A stretch of 25,227 nucleotides of DNA from Smittium mucronatum (GCA_001953115.1 LSSL01000821.1:9393-34619), one strand, 5' to 3'. Shown: positions 13,986 through 22,471, counted from the first letter of the stretch. Numbers and translations are program-made. Notes: generated from the sequence alone by a model not told the origin.

Positions 13986-14836
13986 AAATGTGTAGTCGAT
14001 CCAGAATCCTTAACAGAGAAGCGGGGGGAAATATGCATAGTTGAAACTGATTTTCTCATATGAACTTTTTTTTAAGGCATTGGGATTTGAGATAACATCT
14101 TCAGCCGGATAAATTCTTATTATTTCGATAATATTCAAAAATTTGTATTGATAATATAAAAATAAAGTACACAATAAATATATTTAAAATTTTTTAAAAT
14201 AAAAGACAAGTTTAATAAGTGCTTATAAATTATTATATATCTAATTTCAACATGAAAAAAGTGAATATTTTTAAAAATATAAAGAATAATATCACTTTCC
14301 AATTTGAGGTTTTACTGCAAATAACTACTGAATCTTCTAAGAGCGAAACTCCTGTTAGGGGTTTTATGGTAAATTTAATGCAATTTAGAAGCACAATATA
14401 TTAAAATTTTATTTAATTTTGTACGATTTTTAGTTGGAAATAGTATGGAAAGCAATTATCTATTCAAAAGTCATGAATAAAGTGGAGGAAAAATTTGTAA
14501 AAACAAGAATAGATAATCCCAGTGAAAATAAGGATATATTTTGTTCGAAATTCCAGATTTTTTCATGAAAGAGGGTCATATATTCTAAAAAATAGTTTTA
14601 GGGGAAAAAAGTCTACCAGGCTCTAAGCTTGAGGATGAATATATTTTTTATTAATATTATTAGATTTAGGCTCAAAATAAAAGTTCAAAAATATCAGAGA
14701 TATTATTTGGTTTTAATTTTACTTAATTTTTGAATTCATACACTTTCAGGGGTCCAGACCACCTATAGCTATCCCATAGGTAACTTTTTTTCAGTATATT
14801 TCGCTCTTTCACTGACGGAAATAAGCAGGTAGCCAT
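13986..14836 (+). other. Candidate intron-bearing or decayed gene, product unknown
   Basis: Several coding-like open segments cluster here within an AT-rich desert. On the + strand, a frame ending near 14369 (ITFQFEVLLQITTESSKSE, then a GTAAAT donor-like site) is followed by TTTTTAG at 14427-14433. A frame then runs 14434-14565 (LEIVWKAIIYSKVMNKVEEK at its start). A further segment begins after TTTCAG at 14750 and ends at a GTAGCC donor-like site after 14828 (VQTTYSYPIGNFF..., ALSLTEISR). Upstream, about 13992-14066 reads PESLTEKRGEICIVETDFL. I could not join these into one continuous protein with good donors. The minus strand also has ATG frames: 14723-14836 (37 aa, MATCLFPSVKERNILKKSY...) and 14460-14579 (39 aa, hydrophobic). 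The strand is therefore unsettled. It could be a real small-exon gene, a pseudogene or a decayed mobile element. Confidence 0.3.
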
Positions 14837-16326
14837 ACAAGGAAGAATATTTTTTGTGGATTTTTTTCTTTTTTTTCTTTTTTTACATTTTTTACGTATA
14901 TTTTTTAATGATACAGTCTAATAAAATATCCTGTGTTACAAAAAAAAATAGATTTGAATTACTCGGTTAATTAAAAAATAACGAAAAACAAAACTAAATA
15001 GAAAAAATATGAAAATTTTGAAATTTAATAAATAGAGAAGCAAAAAAAACGTTTTTAATGTTATAATATTCAATCGATTATTATTTACTATTTATCTAAT
15101 TCTATTTTTTTTTAATTTAAATTATAGATACACAGTTGAACCAAATAAAAATTTGTGGATTTCCTCGAAAATTTTTAATAATTTTATCTGTGTTATAACG
15201 ATTTTTTTGGATTTAATCAGGATTTTTTTTTTTTTGAATTTCATGAAATAATTTTAGAAAAAAAAAATTGAATAATTTTCTCTTTAATAATGGAAAAATC
15301 ATCTTAATATTTTCCTTTTTTATTACATTTTTTTATAAATCGAAAGATACAATAAATGCCCAAAAGAAAAAAAAAATAATTTAAAATAATATATTTATAT
15401 TCAAAATACTTATTTTTTATGAAGTTAAGAAAAATAAGAGTTATAATAGAACTTAATTGATAATATATTTATCTAAAAAATGAGTCTATTTAGTGTAAAA
15501 GAATATTTTTGATGTACTTTTTTTTTATGCTGATTCGAGCCTAAGATAATAAAATTTTGGGATTTTCAAAAATTATCTACAGAATATGATTACAAGTATA
15601 AAATCGGTAGAATGAATTAAATAACACATCATTTTATATAAAATGAAATCTTCCATCGTTATAAATCAAACCAGCATATCAAAATAAATTTAAATATTTA
15701 TTTCCAAATCCAAACCTACCCCTATCTCCCTTTTTTTAAGGTTTTTTTATGCATAAATCCCCAGTAAATCTTTTGGCATAGTGATAAAGACATTAAGTAC
15801 TATTTTCAATTATTATAACACGGGGCTTCTATTAAATATTACGTATTGGCTCTATAAAATCCATACCCAATAAAATTTATACTTTTCGGTGTCTGAAAGT
15901 TCCAAGAAAAGATGTATTAAAATGTCAAATGTAGAGATAAAAAAAAACATAAAAGCGAAAGTGGAAATTTTTTTAATATTTCTTAGTACTTTTAAATATC
16001 GGAAATCTATCTCAAAATGTTATAAAGCTCTGTAAATACCTCAATTTTTTTTTAAAAAAATTTACCATCCGACTACATTTATCGATTCTATAAAATCCAT
16101 AAATCATTAAAATCGGCCCAGATTAGTAAAAATAGTACCCTAAGTCAAAAAAAACTTTCTTGCGTTCTTTCCAGAGAACGAACATGAAACTGAAAATTAT
16201 TCGCTATAAATATTATCTTAATTTTATTTTTTTATAACAAGAATTTATTGGCAGCTAATATTAGTAAAATCCAGCTGTAAATACAAGAATAAATAATGTA
16301 CAAGACAAAAAAAGATTGATAAACTA
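14837..16326. other. AT-rich stretch without a supported gene
   Basis: No gene was recognised. The segment has T-rich blocks (14862-14905, 15220-15236) and mostly short frames. On the minus strand near 15830-15900, a TTTCAG-like acceptor is followed by about 17 open codons (TPKSINFIGYGFYRANT). On the + strand, ACATGAAACTGAAAA at about 16181 follows a small perfect 6-bp hairpin (CGTTCT..AGAACG, 16163-16180). None of these is enough to call a gene. Confidence 0.5.
15851..16101 (+). repeat. Direct repeat of a 15-mer
   Basis: TCTATAAAATCCATA occurs at 15851-15865 and again at 16087-16101, on the same strand and 236 bp apart. The flanks are also related: each copy is followed within about 12 bases by TAAAAT, and weak similarity continues upstream. 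Shorter AAATCCAT matches recur in the desert to the left. The pair could be two diverged copies of an old interspersed repeat. Confidence 0.45.
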
Positions 16327-16545
16327 CTCCAATATCTCTACCGATATGGCAGCATGTTGCTTGTATAACGGTTGATAGGGTTATATCCAGCATTTAATGT
16401 ACCTCGCCCGATATAGATTCAAATAGCCCGAATAAGATAGAGTGCAACCAATCAGTGATTAAAACTGGCATTTAATGATATGAAATCACAGGAATAAGTG
16501 TAATCCACATTAGGGCCGCCTTTAATTTTAAGAACTAGTGAGTGA
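16327..16545 (+). pseudogene. Decayed coding fragment with several in-frame stops, probable mobile-element relic
   Basis: This patch has a visibly more balanced base composition than its surroundings. One + strand frame, read from 16327, gives long coding-like runs (RLIGLYPAFNVPRPI, IQIARIR, SATNQ, LKLAFNDMKSQE, STLGPPLILRTSE) separated by TAA, TAG, TAG, TGA, TAA and TAA, with TGA at 16543-16545. Minus-strand frames also look partly coding, which is common opposite real coding sequence, so the strand is not certain. I do not recognise the protein family with confidence. The residues look like a transposable-element protein rather than a housekeeping gene. It sits about 820 bp upstream of the ferredoxin reductase start codon. 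Confidence 0.4.
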
Positions 16546-16767
16546 AATTCTATTAAAAGATGCTATATTTTTTCCTCTACTTCTCTACTTTTTTCACTAA
16601 ATTCTGGAGTGTATAATAATGTTTCCAAAGATAAAATTTTATAAACTTTATATTATTGAAATAGTTTTACTAAAAGCTTTGTAACAAGCAACATACTATT
16701 TTGACTAATATAGGTATTTAAAGCATTTTTAGAAAGAAATGGAGAAAGAAATAGATTTGAATTGAGT

Positions 16768-16937
16768 TTAACCCTTTCTGAGCCCAAAATTGTGCCTCAC
16801 TCCTAATTGTATTTATTAACAATTATAATTGGTCTAAATTCATAAATAGTCCAATAGAATACAAATAGCATTAAACCAATGTTAAAATTGAAAGGAAAAA
16901 GAATCCATTTTTTGTATCTTTACCCTGAAAGGGCTAA
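16768..16937. mobile_element. Short non-autonomous element with TTAA-type ends (piggyBac-like MITE candidate)
   Basis: The left end reads TTAA-CCCTTTCTGAG. The right end, read inward on the opposite strand, is TTAG-CCCTTTCAGGG. Twelve of 15 positions match. The flank is TTAA on the left and CTAA on the right, one substitution from a TTAA target duplication. The interior of about 160 bp has no coding capacity. PiggyBac-superfamily elements insert at TTAA and typically begin with CCC, so size, flank and terminus fit a miniature derivative. The inverted ends are short and imperfect, so chance similarity is possible. No transposase is in the window. Confidence 0.35.
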
Positions 16938-17128
16938 TAGACTATTGTGTCGTATAGGAACCGAATAAGTCTACAAATATCCAATTGAATTAAGGAAAGG
17001 ATGCTTGTGTTTCTTATCTGATCATTGACGTTACAAAATTTAATAATATTCCCCTGGTCTAAAAAATATCCGGTTGGTATTAGCTTGTTTATTAGCATCT
17101 TTGCTATGACCACAATATATACAACCAA
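16934..17128 (-). pseudogene. Open minus-strand frame without clear start, possible relic
   Basis: A minus-strand frame stays open for 64 codons and ends in TAG at 16934-16936. It contains an internal ATG at residue 11 (MLINKLIPTGYFLDQGN). The residue mix (CNVNDQIRNTSILSLIQLD in the middle) is more protein-like than AT-rich background. No family is recognised. It lies between the TTAA-ended element and the CCAAT-bearing region upstream of the reductase gene. It could be mobile-element debris like 16327-16545, or chance opening within regulatory DNA. Confidence 0.2.
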
Positions 17129-17147
17129 TAGTTTCCCTGATAATTGG
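17125..17147 (+). promoter_or_regulatory. Inverted pair of CCAAT boxes upstream of the ferredoxin reductase gene
   Basis: CCAAT lies at 17125-17129 and its reverse complement ATTGG at 17143-17147, about 220-240 bp before the start codon at 17364. In fungi, CCAAT elements bind the HAP/CBC complex, which often controls respiratory and iron-related genes, so the placement is sensible for this gene. A further CCAATCA is at 16448-16454. Five-base motifs occur often by chance, so this is suggestive only. Confidence 0.3.
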
Positions 17148-17268
17148 CTCTAACAACAAAAGACAATACCATTAGATAGTTTCAAAGTCACTAGCCTGAT
17201 CTGAGATGGTATAGGGGTTTGGTGGGAGGATAGTGTCAGAAAAAATATTAGTTACTATACTAGGTGTC

Positions 17269-17383
17269 ATGTTTAAGTTTGGGGATTGTGCAATTTTAAA
17301 AAACGGAGAAGAACTTTATGCTTCTCAAATATTGGGTTTCATCTCATCATCTTTATTACGATTATGTACTCAGTAGCTCCTAG
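17269..17383 (+). promoter_or_regulatory. Two upstream ORFs overlapping the reductase start codon
   Basis: Two ATG codons precede the chosen start in other frames. The first, at 17269, encodes 35 residues and stops at 17374-17376. The second, at 17318, encodes 21 residues and stops at 17381-17383. Both stops lie beyond the main ATG at 17364, so ribosomes that used either upstream start would bypass it. They matter only if transcription starts upstream of 17269 or 17318, which the sequence cannot show. An unrecognised 5' intron could also remove them. Confidence 0.4.
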
Positions 17384-19127
17384 ATCAACAAACGCATTCA
17401 ATAAGTTATGCCGCTTTAAAGAATTTGCTAAGATTCGAAAGTTTTCCATCCCTTCTACCAAAAAAGATTATAATTCAGAAACCGGATCAGGTGTATTTAA
17501 TGTTGCGGTCGTAGGTTCTGGAGCTGCTGGATTTTATACGACTTCAAAATTGTTGGATTTGAGGGAGAATATTAATGTTGACATATTCGAGATAATACCA
17601 GCACCATATGGACTCGTAAGGTATGGCGTGGCTCCGGATCATCCAGAAGTAAAGGTATTATAGAAAGAAGCAAACACTAAATATGAATAGTAAATCGGTT
17701 TTTTAATATTTAAAGAAAAAAAGGGGCATATTCTTGTTGATATAGAAATGAAAAAATAATCAAATAAAATCAAATCAATTTTTTTTTTATTTGGATAGGT
17801 GTGTATCAACAAATTCGAGACGATTGGGACTGATCCTAGGGTTAGATACTTTGGGAATGTTGGGATTGGAAATGATAAAGATGTGTCTGTTAATCATTTA
17901 CGTTCTTTATATGACGTTGTTGTCTTATCTCAAGGGACTTCAAGGGGTAGAGTATTGAACATTCCCGGCGAGGAAGGAATTTTGATTGCTGGAAATAAAA
18001 TGCAGGTTGGAGGCATACATTCAGGCAGGGATTTTGTCAATTTCTATAATGGTTACCCAGATTCTCAGAATCTATTTAATGAAGACTTCCTTTCCAGGGG
18101 AACCACTGGGAAAGCTTTGCTTTTTGGTGTGGGTAATGTCTCTCTGGATGTTGCTAGAATACTGCTATCTGATGTTGATAGTTTGTCAAAAACAGATATT
18201 ACCGAAAGAGCGCTTGAAATGCTATCAACTAGCACAATAGACCACGTTGATATTTTTGGACGTCGAGGTTCTTTGCAATCATCTTTCACCACCAAAGAGC
18301 TGCGAGAGCTTCTGAAGTTGCCTAGAGTCAAGTTTGATTTTGACTACACTGAATTCGATAGAGAACTAGGAACTGAGTATGCTAAACAATTGATGTCCAA
18401 ATCCAGACAACTAAAGAGAAAGATGGACTTAATTAAGCAATACCAATCAAGTAGGGTGGCTTCTAGCCCAGCAGAAAGATTGTCTGATGCTATCAAAGAC
18501 ACCAAATCTAAAAAGGAAAAATCCTGGTCACTAAAATTCTTTACCAGTCCAACCAGTGTGGAGTTTAATTCTCAGAAGACCTCTCAAATAATTAAATTGG
18601 TGAAAAACAGACTAGATACCGATTCTGTATCTTCAAAAAGATTAGTTAAAATCCAAGGAAGTGAATTTTTCGAGGAATTCGATGTAGCGTTTAAAAGTAT
18701 AGGCTATGAATCAACGCCCATTGATGATGTTCCTTTTGACTCTCAAAAAAAAATAATCCCAAATGTATCAGGAAGAGTGTACGACCCATCAACAGATTCG
18801 ATACTGAAGGGCCTTTACGTATCAGGGTGGGCTAAAACTGGACCAACGGGCGTTTTAGCTAACACAATGCAAGATGCTTATGAAACAGCTTTCGCTATAA
18901 ATGCAGACATTCAGAGTGTTTTAGACTCCCAATCTTCCACCCCTCTTAATAAACCTATTTCCGAAATTTCAGAAGTTTTATTAGAGGATGGAATCTTTAA
19001 AAAGTGTATTGATTTTTCTCAATGGCTAAAGATCAAAGATCATGAACTGAATTCTGGAAATAAAGCAGGAAAACTCGCTGAGAAAGTCACAGATATCAAT
19101 GAGATGCTTGAAATAGCTAAAAGCTAA
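17364..19127 (+). CDS. arh1: Mitochondrial adrenodoxin/ferredoxin reductase (NADPH, FAD-dependent), two exons
   Basis: Flavoprotein that passes electrons from NADPH through FAD to mitochondrial [2Fe-2S] ferredoxin, supporting Fe-S cluster and heme A synthesis. Exons 17364-17654 and 17799-19127 join in phase 0 (PDHPEVK/VCINKFE) to give 539 aa, somewhat longer than the roughly 490 aa usual for the family. Residues 1-about 38 are rich in R, K and S (MYSVAPRSTNAFNK...RKFSIPS), a typical matrix-targeting leader. The FAD dinucleotide motif GSGAAG is at 51-56 with acidic E76; PYGLVRYGVAPDHPEVK spans 81-97. The NADPH-binding GVGNVSLDVAR is at 207-217 and GRRGSLQSSFTTKELRE at 251-267. The C-terminal FAD-contact motif GWAKTGPTGVLANTM is at 440-454. 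The start is the first in-frame ATG after a TAA at 17274-17276. No frameshift or stop interrupts it, and codon use is far less AT-biased than the flanks. Identification is secure; the exact N-terminus is less so. Confidence 0.96.
17655..17798 (+). other. Intron of the ferredoxin reductase gene
   Basis: A phase-0 intron of 144 nt. The donor is AAG/GTATTATAG, which gives an immediate in-frame TAG if unspliced. The acceptor is TTTGGATAG/GTG, behind a ten-T pyrimidine tract at 17779-17788. Removing it restores the family-typical block PDHPEVK followed by a short spacer and an FETIGTDPRVRYFGNV-like strand, which supports both sites. Confidence 0.92.
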
Positions 19128-19417
19128 TTATTTGATCTTGTTTTTGTTTTTATATCATGAAATTTGGAATTCTATCCTAGACACAATACACTTTATAGAT
19201 TTAATAGTAATTAAAATGTAATTTAAAAAATGGTCAATATGAGCTCATAAACTCAAGATTCCAAAAAAACACCATTGGTAATACAATATTTTTAGGGTAT
19301 TATTTTAGTATCTATAAACAATCAAGGCTAGTAAATGAAATTTACGTTGGAGTGGTGAAATTAGTTTAACAAAGAGGAGCCAGCTTCAGAAAAAAATTTG
19401 AGTATACAAGATGTAAA
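19128..19417. other. Convergent intergenic region between the reductase and Mago stop codons
   Basis: The two genes end tail to tail with 290 bp between stop codons. The segment is AT-rich, carries no open frame of note and must hold both 3' untranslated regions and polyadenylation sites. T-rich TTTTTGTTTTTATAT follows the reductase stop. No exact AATAAA was spotted on the + strand here. Confidence 0.7.
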
Positions 19418-20276
19418 CTATCCAATGGGCCGAATCTATTGGGTTTTGTCATTTATAGAATTAAATGAAGTTTAGAGGCCGATGAAAAAAAATCAAGTTT
19501 AAAACCAATGAAGCTAACCTTGAAGTGTAATGATATTATAGAGAAAATAAGGCATTTTAAATCCTGGATCAGGTAGTAAAAACATCTCAGACCTTCTGGA
19601 TCTTCCATATCTTGAATATCTGAAAGTGAACGTATTTTAGAGGTCTATGAAGTAGTTAAAAGATTAGATATGGTCATATTTTTAAAAACGGAATTTACAG
19701 TGTCATAATAATAAAACGAAAAATTTAAAAGTCAAATACCTCGAAAGAGATGTGATCAGAACCTAATCTGATTTCTAATTCTTGTTTTCCATCAGAATCT
19801 TTTTCTGGCCATTTGCTATCGTCCTCCCTTTTTATATAAATGTAGATTGTAAATGAAAGCTCAAAAAGGATTAAAAATCACAAAAAACTAGTATGGAAAA
19901 GAAATTAGCCGCTTACAATAAAACCTCACTATCTTTAATAATTCTGATAATCTCCTTGATCACTCCCTGACTTACACGGACTAAAATTTAAGGTGTTATA
20001 TAAATTTAGAAAAGAAAAGGGTTAAGAAAAAATATAAAAATTAAACTTGCATACCCTTTTTTCGAATTAAGCTATCCCTTCTATAATTAGAATTATTTGC
20101 GTATCGAATAAGACCATTGGAATTTATTTCGAATTCTAAAAATTCGTGACCAAATTTCCCAACATGCCCAACACTAAAAAAGAAGGATATTTTTTAAAGA
20201 TGGATATATATTTCTAAATTGGATTTAAATTATTGAACACTTACTAGTAGCGAAGATAAAAATCTTTGTCGCTCAT
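19418..20276 (-). CDS. mago: Mago nashi homologue, exon junction complex subunit, six exons
   Basis: Mago pairs with Y14 in the nuclear exon junction complex, which marks spliced mRNAs for export, localisation and decay control. Minus-strand exons: 20276-20245, 20173-20055, 19980-19917, 19827-19740, 19644-19519 and 19435-19418. They total 447 nt, 148 aa plus TAG; the human protein is 146 aa. Translation opens [20 protein letters not shown] and carries family blocks: RYANNSNY at 34-41, IIKDSE at 64-69, EDDSKWP at 73-79, QELEI at 87-91, HISF at 97-100, TSKI at 102-105, [16 protein letters not shown] at 118-133 and LHFKIRPI at 140-147. The alignment to animal Mago from memory is almost gap-free across every junction, which fixes the splice sites. 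No stop or frameshift breaks it. No Y14 gene is visible in the window. Confidence 0.95.
19436..20244 (-). other. Five introns of the Mago gene
   Basis: Intron coordinates and lengths are 20244-20174 (71 nt, donor GTAAGT), 20054-19981 (74 nt, GTATGC), 19916-19828 (89 nt, GTAAGC), 19739-19645 (95 nt, GTATTT) and 19518-19436 (83 nt, GTTAGC). Acceptors are TTTTTAG, ATTTTAG, ATAAAAAG, CTTCATAG and CCCAATAG. The third acceptor is unusual, with a purine run and no pyrimidine tract next to it. It was chosen because it alone restores the DSE-xxx-EDD spacing. A TACTAGT, close to the TACTAAC branch consensus, lies inside that intron near 19891. Confidence 0.88.
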
Positions 20277-20378
20277 CTCGCAATCTTACGGTTTAAAGGT
20301 ATAGAGCGAACAAATTTCAACAATGATTTAGTTTTGTTTTGATTTCTTTTATAAAGATTATACCATATTAGCTTTCAT

Positions 20379-20490
20379 CCAATTGTAAACTTAGAAAACA
20401 ATTTTTGCCACTCATCATTTTATACAACCAATGATATATCAATTAAGATTTGCTTTTTTTCATTGGAATTTTACTAAAAAAAATCATTGG
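20379..20490 (-). promoter_or_regulatory. Cluster of CCAAT-type motifs upstream of Mago
   Basis: Upstream of the Mago start at 20276, minus-strand CCAAT (+ strand ATTGG) lies at 20466-20462 and 20490-20486. The latter sits in CAGCCAATGA, a good CCAAT-box context. Plus-strand CCAAT lies at 20379-20383 and 20428-20432. Four copies within 112 bp, 100-215 bp before the ATG, fit a promoter. AT-rich sequence produces such motifs by chance, and no TATA box or start site can be proved. Confidence 0.35.
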
Positions 20491-21674
20491 CTGGTCGAAA
20501 TATCAAATATTTCAGATATCAGTATTTTGAGGCAAATAAATACAAATCACATATTTTTTTATACAAGATTTATTTAAAATAATTTAACACTAGACTAAAC
20601 TACGAATCAAAAATCTATTTATAAAATTGAATTTAAAATTTACAGAGTCAGGTATACTAGATATAAATGTCATTTTTTCTATTTAAGATTTTCTAAAATA
20701 AAGGCCAGGTGTTTTGGATTGTAATGATTATTATTAAGTTTATTAGTATTTCCCAGCTTTATTATCAAGTTTGGGAGGATATCAGTTATCTCTAAGTATC
20801 ATGGTGTCTTCTTTTTTTTTTAAAAAAAAAATTAGCCATTTTGAGATCCAATTTTAACCAGTACTTCGATTCGCCATCTTTTCCTTATCCCGAAAAAATG
20901 AACAATAGTTCTACAGTATTTGCATTCACATTGTTTTTTTTTACTTAGAAAAACCACCAGTTTTATATAAATAAATTTCTAAGAGGGGGGATGCGGGAAA
21001 AACGCGATCTGATCTCTGATCAATAGGATTTTTTTAAATTTGTTTTTTAAAAATATCTTATAAGCTTCAAAAAAAAAATCGAATTTTCGTAGTTTATATG
21101 ATGGTATATATGATTAACTAATGAAGATCCATGGCTCAGATATAATTTTTATTGTAAAATGGCACTCGATTTCACCAAAAACCCATAAGAATATCATCAT
21201 GACTAATTTTGATTAATTCAATATCCTTAAACTCAAGGAAGAAAAAAAAATAGAAAGAAGAATACTGGTTTACAATTTGAATTTATTTTTTTCAGCAAAT
21301 GTGAAAGTTGAAGGTTTGATAAAACTTCAAGTAAATTATGAAAGACTGTTTTTACCTGGTAAAAAATTATTCAAACTCTTCTTGGTATGGAACTCCAATT
21401 AACAAAAAAAGAAAAAATATATATTAATTTTTAAAATTCAGATATTGAAAATGTATAATAAATAAAGAAATAAAATTCAATTCTGTAATTAAATAAAATA
21501 TGAAATAAATTAATTTTACTTTATTTTTGAAAAAAAAAAAGATATTTTTATTCAATTAACGGAGTTTTTATAAGACCGACGTAACTATTATTTTTTGTGA
21601 TGCAAATTAACTGAATGGCCAATAAATCTACAGTCATTTTTAAATAAATATCATAGTCTAATAAATCATAATAA
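20491..21674. other. AT-rich region with short coding-like traces
   Basis: No gene can be assigned. The segment 20833-20948 is open on both strands. The + frame reads FNQYFDSPSFPYPEKMNNSS. The - frame has CECKYCRTIVHFFGIRKRW, with closely spaced cysteines but no complete zinc-finger spacing. A + frame at 21298-21402, after TTTTTTCAG at 21287-21295, encodes 34 codons (VKVEGLIKLQVNYERLFLPG) to a TAA and looks like a terminal exon without a partner. On the - strand near 21240-21180, a short LEFKDIELIKISHDDILMGF frame precedes a GTGAAA donor-like site. A GC-richer spot with overlapping GATC-containing repeats is at about 20983-21025. Confidence 0.35.
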
Positions 21675-21710
21675 TAAGGGTAATAGATTTAAGTCATTGT
21701 AATCTTTATA

Positions 21711-21765
21711 CATCAAATCAGAAAGTTGCATTTAGAACTGAAATTACATCCCTAGCTTTAAAAAA
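21711..21765 (+). repeat. Diverged repeat, copy A (inverted relative to copy B at 22472-22526)
   Basis: This 55-bp core matches the reverse complement of 22472-22526 at 47 of 55 positions without gaps, counted by hand. Seven of the eight differences are transitions. Similarity continues less strongly outward to about 21675 and rightward to about 21845. Translation gives broken coding-like runs (SNQKVAFRTEITSLAL). The copies probably derive from one transposable element; no termini were identified. Confidence 0.7.
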
Positions 21766-22044
21766 AAAAATTCTAGTGATTGGACACCAAAAAAATATTA
21801 ATTCTCCCCAACCATCAGCCTATTTATTTTCTTGGATAGTTCTGTTTGATAATATTAGAGGAATTTTTTTTTGTTATTAAATATTTAATTTGTATTCTTA
21901 TTAAGGTTCTTGCTTATTTATTTTATTTTTATGAAATCCCCATTACTAGCATTGAAGCATAAATAATAACCTTTTAAAAGAAGGATTAAAGATATCCATA
22001 TTTTGAATTAGTAACTATCATCTAAAAAAAAGATTAAAAACCTT

Positions 22045-22293
22045 TTACTGTATGAAATTTCCATTATTCACAAAAAAAACCAACTTTTTTGAGTAAATAG
22101 GTCTCATTTTTTCGGTATATGGTTTATTATTCACCTTCAGTTTGTTAAAAAAGTCTATCAATTTTTTTTTTGTTTCTAAAAAAACTTTATTACCTCCACT
22201 GATTTTTCTATCTTTTCCGTCGGTGAGACATTTCGTTTCATTTTCATCGCCAAAAATTATGCGTTCTTGATTTCCGCTTTGATCAATTAACAT
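22045..22293 (-). CDS. Unrecognised 82-codon ORF
   Basis: A minus-strand ATG frame from 22293 to TAA at 22045. Residues 1-36 look like real protein (MLIDQSGNQERIIFGDENE, then CLTDGKDRKISGG). The second half is rich in K, N and F and resembles translated AT-rich DNA. A GTAATA donor-like site after ...AGTGGAG could end an exon there. Upstream, CTAATTTAAAATATTTAG at about 22319-22302 looks like a branch site and acceptor, so the first half may be an internal exon starting at about 22301. I compared the first half mentally with Sm/LSm and SRP14 proteins; neither alignment held. The ORF lies between two inverted copies of a repeat. It may be a small-exon gene, an element remnant or chance. Confidence 0.25.
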   Translation of the reverse strand: MLIDQSGNQERIIFGDENETKCLTDGKDRKISGGNKVFLETKKKLIDFFNKLKVNNKPYTEKMRPIYSKKLVFFVNNGNFIQ

Positions 22294-22471
22294 AATATTG
22301 GCTAAATATTTTAAATTAGAAAATAAATTTGTAAAAATTTAAATAAATCGGAGCGCTTATCACACATGGAGAAGGTAGATTTAAAAAGGCGACAATATAA
22401 CCAATTAAACAAATTGACCGATATTTAGGGCAAATTAATGTGCTTTTAGTGCCCAAGCGCTGAAAGAAATA

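Noticed and set aside
14750..14828. Membrane protein related to 3-hydroxyacyl-CoA dehydratase (PHS1/HACD)
   Set aside because: VQTT and ALSLTEISR recall two PHS1 segments, but they are about 20 residues too close together and the neighbouring segments do not match.
15531..15547. GATTCGAGCC as a tRNA T-arm
   Set aside because: The flanking bases do not pair as a T stem, and no acceptor or anticodon arm is present around it.
17286..17363. Extending the reductase N-terminus 26 codons upstream from a TTG
   Set aside because: A eukaryotic gene should start at ATG. The first in-frame ATG, at 17364, gives a typical mitochondrial leader, and an in-frame stop lies at 17274-17276.
18065..18331. 88-codon minus-strand frame inside the reductase gene
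   Set aside because: It lies wholly antisense to a securely identified coding exon; antisense openness there is expected.
19917..19924. Ending Mago exon 3 at GAG/GTTTTA instead of TT/GTAAGC
   Set aside because: GTTTTA is a poor donor and would delete residues that family spacing requires. GTAAGC eight bases downstream gives a gap-free alignment.
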